Source of the DNA: Actinomycetes bacterium | GTDB lineage: Bacteria > Actinomycetota > Actinomycetes > Actinomycetales > Cellulomonadaceae | Direction of reading: 5' to 3' | NCBI GenBank assembly: GCA_023426865.1 | Contig: JAEZBT010000129.1 | Location: 1-8,867 of the forward strand | Length of the DNA: 8,867 bases | Shown: in pieces, positions 6,268-8,867 of the stretch | Position numbering within the stretch: the stretch's first letter is position 1 | Layout of the letters: the number at the start of each line of letters is the position of its first letter | Notes under the pieces: model-generated | Seen by the model: the letters and a program-made list of their open reading frames with translations, nothing else | What the model was told of the DNA's origin: nothing | Databases searched by the model: none | Position numbers and translations under genes: made by a program

Positions 6268-6331
6268 AGGCCAGTCCCTCGCTCAGGGCACGACCGCACT
6301 CGACTCGCGCGGTCGCTCACTCACCTGGCCT
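6268..6331 (-). other. Nested inverted repeats, possible structured leader RNA
   Basis: Outer arms AGGCCAG (6268-6274) and CTGGCCT (6325-6331) pair perfectly over 7 bases. Inside are two hairpins: CCCT (6276-6279) with AGGG (6285-6288), loop CGCTC, and CGACCGC (6291-6297) with GCGGTCG (6309-6315), 11-base loop. Together they form a possible three-way junction. It lies about 70-130 bases before the STAS-like start, in the only untranslated stretch of size between that operon and the cellulase. It could be a 5' leader of the STAS-like/GGDEF mRNA, or a 3' structure of the cellulase mRNA. No T-run follows. Confidence 0.35.
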
Positions 6332-6391
6332 ATCGGCTCGGGGGTGCCCGCCGTGAGGAAAGCCGCGTCCCTCCTGGTCGTCTCCCGGGGC

Positions 6392-8071
6392 TCAGCCGCA
6401 GGCCACGCCGTTCAGGGTCGCACCGCCGGGGGTCGGCGACGACGGCCCGTTCGCGACGAACCCGACGGACACCGACGCGCCCGCGGCGAGCGAGGGCGAC
6501 CAGTCCGGCGCCGACACCGTCACGGCGTTCCCCGCCTGGACGAAGGTGCCGTTCCAGCCGTTGCCGATCGTCACGCCGTCGGGCACCGTGAACGCGACCC
6601 GCCAGGGCGCGACCGAGGTCGCGCCGCCGTTGGTCACCGTCACCGCGCCCTGGTAGCCGCCCGGCCAGGCGTTCGCGATCTCGACGACGGCGGTGCACGC
6701 CCCAGCGGGGTCACCCGGGTCACCGGGGTCACCGGGGTCGCCCGGGTCACCGGGGTCTCCCGGGTCGTCGGGGTCACCGGTCGCCGGGACCGGAGGCACG
6801 AGCGAGCCGGACAGGATCGCGTACTTCTGCTGGTTCACGGTGGCCCAGTCGTCGCCGACGATGCCGCCCGTGTCACCTGAGTTGGGGTTCCACGACCAGT
6901 ACGTGAACGACGTGCCGTGGACGTCCATGTAGTCGACGAGCGCGCTCAACCACTGGGCGTCCTGCGGGTCGGCCAGGGTGCTGCCGAACTCCCCCACCAG
7001 CACCGGTGCGACGTCCTCGGTCTGCAGGTAGCCCCAGAAGTGGTCCCACACCGCGGGCAGGTTCGCCGGGAAGTCCGGGTTGGCGTCGAGGTCGAACCAG
7101 GGCTGGCGGTCGTAGACCGACAGGCCGTAGTCGTGCGCGGAGTACACCAACCGGTTCGCGTGCTGCAGGCGGACCGGGTGCTCACGCGCGCCGGCGAGGT
7201 TGCCGCCCCACCAGGTGCACCCCATCGGGTCGTCCGGGACGTCGTCCCAGGAGTTCGGCGTGCCGCCCGAGAGGCAGCTGACTCCCTCGACGACGATCAG
7301 CCAGTCGGGGTTCACCTGGTGGATCGCGTCGCCGATCCGCTCCGCGGCGAGCCGCCAGTCGCGGGCCGGGTCCCCGCAGCCCCAGCACGCACCCGTCGCC
7401 GCGGGATCGGTGCCCTCGGCGTGCGGCTCGTTGAACAGGTCCGCACCGACGACCGTGGGGTCGCCCGCGTACCGCTCGGCCAGCATCCGCCAGTCGGCGA
7501 TCATGCTCGCCTCGGACACCGTGGGCGTGTACCAGAGGGGGGTCTGGCCCGCGGCGGACGGCCGGTGCCGGTCGAGGATCACCCGCATGCCGAGGCTGCC
7601 GGCGTGCTCGACCACCTTGTCCAGGATCTCCAGGGGGCTGAGGCCGAGGAGGTCCGGGTTCACCGCGCTGTTGATGCTGGTGGCCTGGGCGCCCGGCCGG
7701 AGCGCGTCGCCTGCGAACGGGACGCGGAGCGTGTTGAAGCCCAGCTCGGCCATGTGGTCCAGCTGGTCCCGCCACGGGACGGCGGACCAGAGACCGTGGA
7801 AGGTCTTGTTGTCCGTCTCCATGCCGAACCAGTTGATCCCGGTGAGCCGGACCTCCGCGCCGGCGGCGTCCACGATCCGGCCGCCGTCCGTGTGGAGGAA
7901 CCCCGTGCCGGTCCCTGGCGCGACCGCCGCCACGAGCGACGCGGCGGGGGCGGGCGGCACAGCGGGGGCAGGGGGCGCCGCAGGTGCGACCGAGCCGATG
8001 AGCGTGCTGGCGAGGAGCGCGGCACCGGTGGCCGCGGCGGCACGCAGCGAGCCGCGTCGTGGAGTTCTCAT
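6392..8071 (-). CDS. Secreted endo-1,4-beta-glucanase, GH5 catalytic domain plus CBM2-type module
   Basis: A 559-residue extracellular cellulase that cleaves internal beta-1,4 bonds of cellulose. Residues 1 to about 30 are a signal peptide with RRGSLR at 5-10, so Tat export is possible as well as Sec. An Ala/Pro segment follows to about 50. The GH5 domain (about 53-425) closely follows Acidothermus E1 (GH5_1): 'GINWFGMET' (78-86), 'ILDRHRP' (165-171), acid/base E215 in FNEP, 'SAHDYG' (311-316), nucleophile E361 in GEFG, 'YWSWNP' (391-396). A (Gly-Asp-Pro)-type linker spans 432-455. Residues 459-559 are a CBM2-like module with cellulose-face tryptophans W469, W506 and W524 and terminal cysteines C459 and C558. 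The ATG is preceded by GAGGCGGC. No CebR-like operator was seen. Cysteine changes relative to E1 are noted in the findings. Confidence 0.93.
   Translation of the reverse strand: MRTPRRGSLRAAAATGAALLASTLIGSVAPAAPPAPAVPPAPAASLVAAVAPGTGTGFLHTDGGRIVDAAGAEVRLTGINWFGMETDNKTFHGLWSAVPWRDQLDHMAELGFNTLRVPFAGDALRPGAQATSINSAVNPDLLGLSPLEILDKVVEHAGSLGMRVILDRHRPSAAGQTPLWYTPTVSEASMIADWRMLAERYAGDPTVVGADLFNEPHAEGTDPAATGACWGCGDPARDWRLAAERIGDAIHQVNPDWLIVVEGVSCLSGGTPNSWDDVPDDPMGCTWWGGNLAGAREHPVRLQHANRLVYSAHDYGLSVYDRQPWFDLDANPDFPANLPAVWDHFWGYLQTEDVAPVLVGEFGSTLADPQDAQWLSALVDYMDVHGTSFTYWSWNPNSGDTGGIVGDDWATVNQQKYAILSGSLVPPVPATGDPDDPGDPGDPGDPGDPGDPGDPAGACTAVVEIANAWPGGYQGAVTVTNGGATSVAPWRVAFTVPDGVTIGNGWNGTFVQAGNAVTVSAPDWSPSLAAGASVSVGFVANGPSSPTPGGATLNGVACG
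6707..6778 (-). repeat. 9-bp tandem repeat encoding the Gly-Asp-Pro linker
   Basis: Eight consecutive 9-base units (plus-strand GGGGTCACC and variants) encode GDP, DDP and six further GDP triplets between the catalytic and cellulose-binding domains of the cellulase. Variation is mostly at third codon positions (CCC/TCC, GAC kept). Copy number is likely to vary between strains by slippage. An acidic Gly-Asp-Pro linker differs from the Pro-Thr linkers common in actinobacterial cellulases. Confidence 0.85.
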
Positions 8072-8128
8072 GCCGCCTCATGCAACCGGCGGCGCGGGCA
8101 GCGGCCGAGGCCCCGAAACGTGTAAGCC

Positions 8129-8482
8129 TCAGGCGCCGGACGCCTCGTCCAGACGCTCGAGGAGGCGGTCGGCCGCCTGCTCGATCTCGTCGTGACCGTT
8201 CTGCGCGGCGCGCTGCTTGGCGTGGATGAGGGCCGCCCGGTTGACCCGTGTGAAGTCGCCGTACGGGAACGCGTAGCGGCCCTTCGTGTCCTCCGAGGCG
8301 TCCGGGTCGATGGCGAGGTGCCACGCCCCGAAGCCGTCGTACCCCTCGCGGTCGACCACGCGGTTCTCGTCGTCGGCGCTCGGGGCGGCGTCGGACCACT
8401 CGGTCGTCGTGTCGTACCTGCCGTCGTCGATGAGGCGGCGGGCCTGCCGGACGGCGTCGTCGTTCACGGTGTAGGTGGGCAT
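8129..8482 (-). CDS. Conserved small acidic protein of unknown function
   Basis: A 117-residue protein with no signal peptide and no membrane segment. The first half is acidic and Asp-rich (for example DDGRYDTTTEWSDAAPSADDE, 19-39, with WSDA typical of short actinobacterial hypotheticals). The second half carries a motif I recognise only as recurring in conserved hypothetical proteins, some of them phage-encoded: 'KGRYAFPYGDFTRVNRAAL' (67-85) followed by 'RAAQNGHDEIEQAADRLLE' (91-109), with W54, H55 and D61 just before. No function can be assigned. It is 57 bases upstream of the cellulase on the same strand, so co-transcription is possible but not shown. A -10-like TACCGT lies 7 bases before its ATG. 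Confidence 0.7.
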   Translation of the reverse strand: MPTYTVNDDAVRQARRLIDDGRYDTTTEWSDAAPSADDENRVVDREGYDGFGAWHLAIDPDASEDTKGRYAFPYGDFTRVNRAALIHAKQRAAQNGHDEIEQAADRLLERLDEASGA

Positions 8483-8489
8483 GTCATCG

Positions 8490-8495
8490 ACGGTA
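8490..8495 (-). promoter_or_regulatory. Candidate -10 of the small acidic protein gene (leaderless)
   Basis: On the minus strand TACCGT fits TANNNT and ends 7 bases before the ATG at 8482. The gap holds no Shine-Dalgarno sequence. No recognisable -35 is present 16-18 bases upstream. Confidence 0.4.
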
Positions 8496-8525
8496 GGCGC
8501 GTTCCGCCGGCCCGCATCCCGAGCG

Positions 8526-8591
8526 GAGACGTCTCAGCCGTGGCGACCGACGGCCGATGGAACGGCGGGCGAACCCACGTCCGACCGCCGT
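8526..8591. promoter_or_regulatory. Divergent region with two inverted repeats upstream of the EAL gene
   Basis: The 125-bp space between the small acidic protein gene and the EAL gene contains a perfect 10-bp palindrome GAGACGTCTC (8526-8535). It also contains an inverted repeat ACGGCGG (8562-8568) and CCGCCGT (8585-8591) with a 16-base loop, ending 16 bases before the GTG at 8608. The first could be an operator and the second a leader hairpin near the ribosome-binding site. No clear promoter hexamers for the EAL gene were found. Both repeats could be chance in this composition. Confidence 0.25.
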
Positions 8592-8607
8592 CCCGACCGG
8601 AGGAGCC

Positions 8608-8867
8608 GTGCCCGCTGCACGCGTGACGACGCAGGGGCTCATTCCGGCGCCCGCGCAGCCGGCCGACGCGCGGATCCCCGACGAGGTGGGCGCCGTCCTG
8701 CAGACCGGTTCCCTGCGGAGCGTGCTGCAGCCGCTCGTCGACCTGCGTTCCGGTGACCCCATCGCGCACGAGGCCCTGCTGCGGGGGCCGGCCGGGTCGC
8801 CGCTCGAGTCGCCGATGGCGCTCATCGGGGCGGCGCGCGCGTCGGGGCGCGCGGCCGAGCTCGACGT
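8608..8867 (+). CDS. EAL-domain protein, probable cyclic di-GMP phosphodiesterase (3' end outside window)
   Basis: The first 86 codons of a gene that runs off the right edge. After a short Pro/Ala-rich start, residues 35-86 match the beginning of an EAL domain: 'SLRSVLQPLVDLRSGDPIAH' (35-54), the signature EALLRGP (55-61) including the metal-binding glutamate E55, then 'GSPLESPMALIGAARASGRAAELD' beginning at 63. The EAL domain begins about 35 residues from the start, so there is no N-terminal sensor domain, though C-terminal domains may follow. EAL enzymes hydrolyse cyclic di-GMP to pGpG; the remaining catalytic residues lie outside the window, so activity cannot be judged. The GTG at 8608 is chosen for its strong ribosome-binding site GGAGGAG (8599-8605); a GTG at 8623 is poorly spaced. 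Confidence 0.85.
   Translation, partial: MPAARVTTQGLIPAPAQPADARIPDEVGAVLQTGSLRSVLQPLVDLRSGDPIAHEALLRGPAGSPLESPMALIGAARASGRAAELD

Noticed and set aside
6262..6283. Minus-strand GAGGGACTGGCC followed by TGAGATGAAC resembles the SAM-I riboswitch core
   Set aside because: The diagnostic GGCAACC kink-turn partner and the P1-P4 architecture are absent, and the downstream genes are not methionine-related. Probably chance.
6329..6340. GCCGATAG on the minus strand, one base from the flagellar sigma-28 -10 (GCCGATAA)
   Set aside because: No TAAA-like -35 is present 11 bases upstream, and the next genes are not flagellar.
7182..8399. Long open frames on both strands across the cellulase and small acidic protein genes
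   Set aside because: They are out-of-frame readings of genes with clear domains, and show no recognisable motif.
1..8867. Search for mobile elements, CRISPR arrays, tRNA or rRNA genes, integrases and phage modules
   Set aside because: No terminal inverted repeats with a transposase, no regularly spaced repeats other than the 9-bp linker repeat, and no RNA gene signature were seen. The window reads as ordinary chromosome, not a defence island.

Overview
The window is about 8.9 kb of very GC-rich DNA with strongly G/C-ending codons, short intergenic gaps and almost no Shine-Dalgarno-dependent starts at operon heads. This is typical of an actinobacterium. A secreted GH5 endoglucanase with a C-terminal CBM2-type cellulose-binding module, closely resembling Acidothermus E1, points to a plant-biomass degrader of the Cellulomonas type. 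That placement is an inference from one gene plus composition.

Left part (1-3389): a small SAM-dependent methyltransferase, then a gap holding what looks like the wreck of a DUF427-family gene, then a single-domain cupin. The cupin converges with a RidA-family gene. A 69-bp divergent region containing direct and inverted repeats separates RidA from a full-length ABC-F ATPase, a soluble tandem ATPase of the ribosome-acting type.

Middle (3397-6199), all on the minus strand: an ArsR-type winged-helix regulator is followed 4 bp later by an alpha/beta hydrolase, forming a two-gene operon. It is driven by a clear promoter (TTGACA-16-TACCTT) whose -10 lies inside a perfect 16-bp palindrome and which appears to give a leaderless message. 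Upstream of it is a second two-gene unit. A small STAS/SEC14-like protein (DUF7793-like) overlaps by 4 bp a diguanylate cyclase with an intact GGDEF active site and RxxD inhibitory site. The 192-bp space before this unit contains nested inverted repeats that could fold as a three-way junction.

Right part (6392-8867): the secreted cellulase and a small conserved acidic protein, both on the minus strand, then, divergently, the start of an EAL-domain protein cut by the window edge. Genes for making (GGDEF) and probably breaking (EAL) cyclic di-GMP therefore lie on either side of a secreted cellulase. Whether they act together cannot be decided from sequence.

I found no tRNA, rRNA, CRISPR array, insertion sequence, integrase or phage module, and no strong Rho-independent terminator with a T-tract. 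The region looks like ordinary chromosome. The best leads are the STAS-like/GGDEF pair with its structured leader, the palindromic ArsR operator, the DUF427 remnant, and the altered cysteines of the cellulase.
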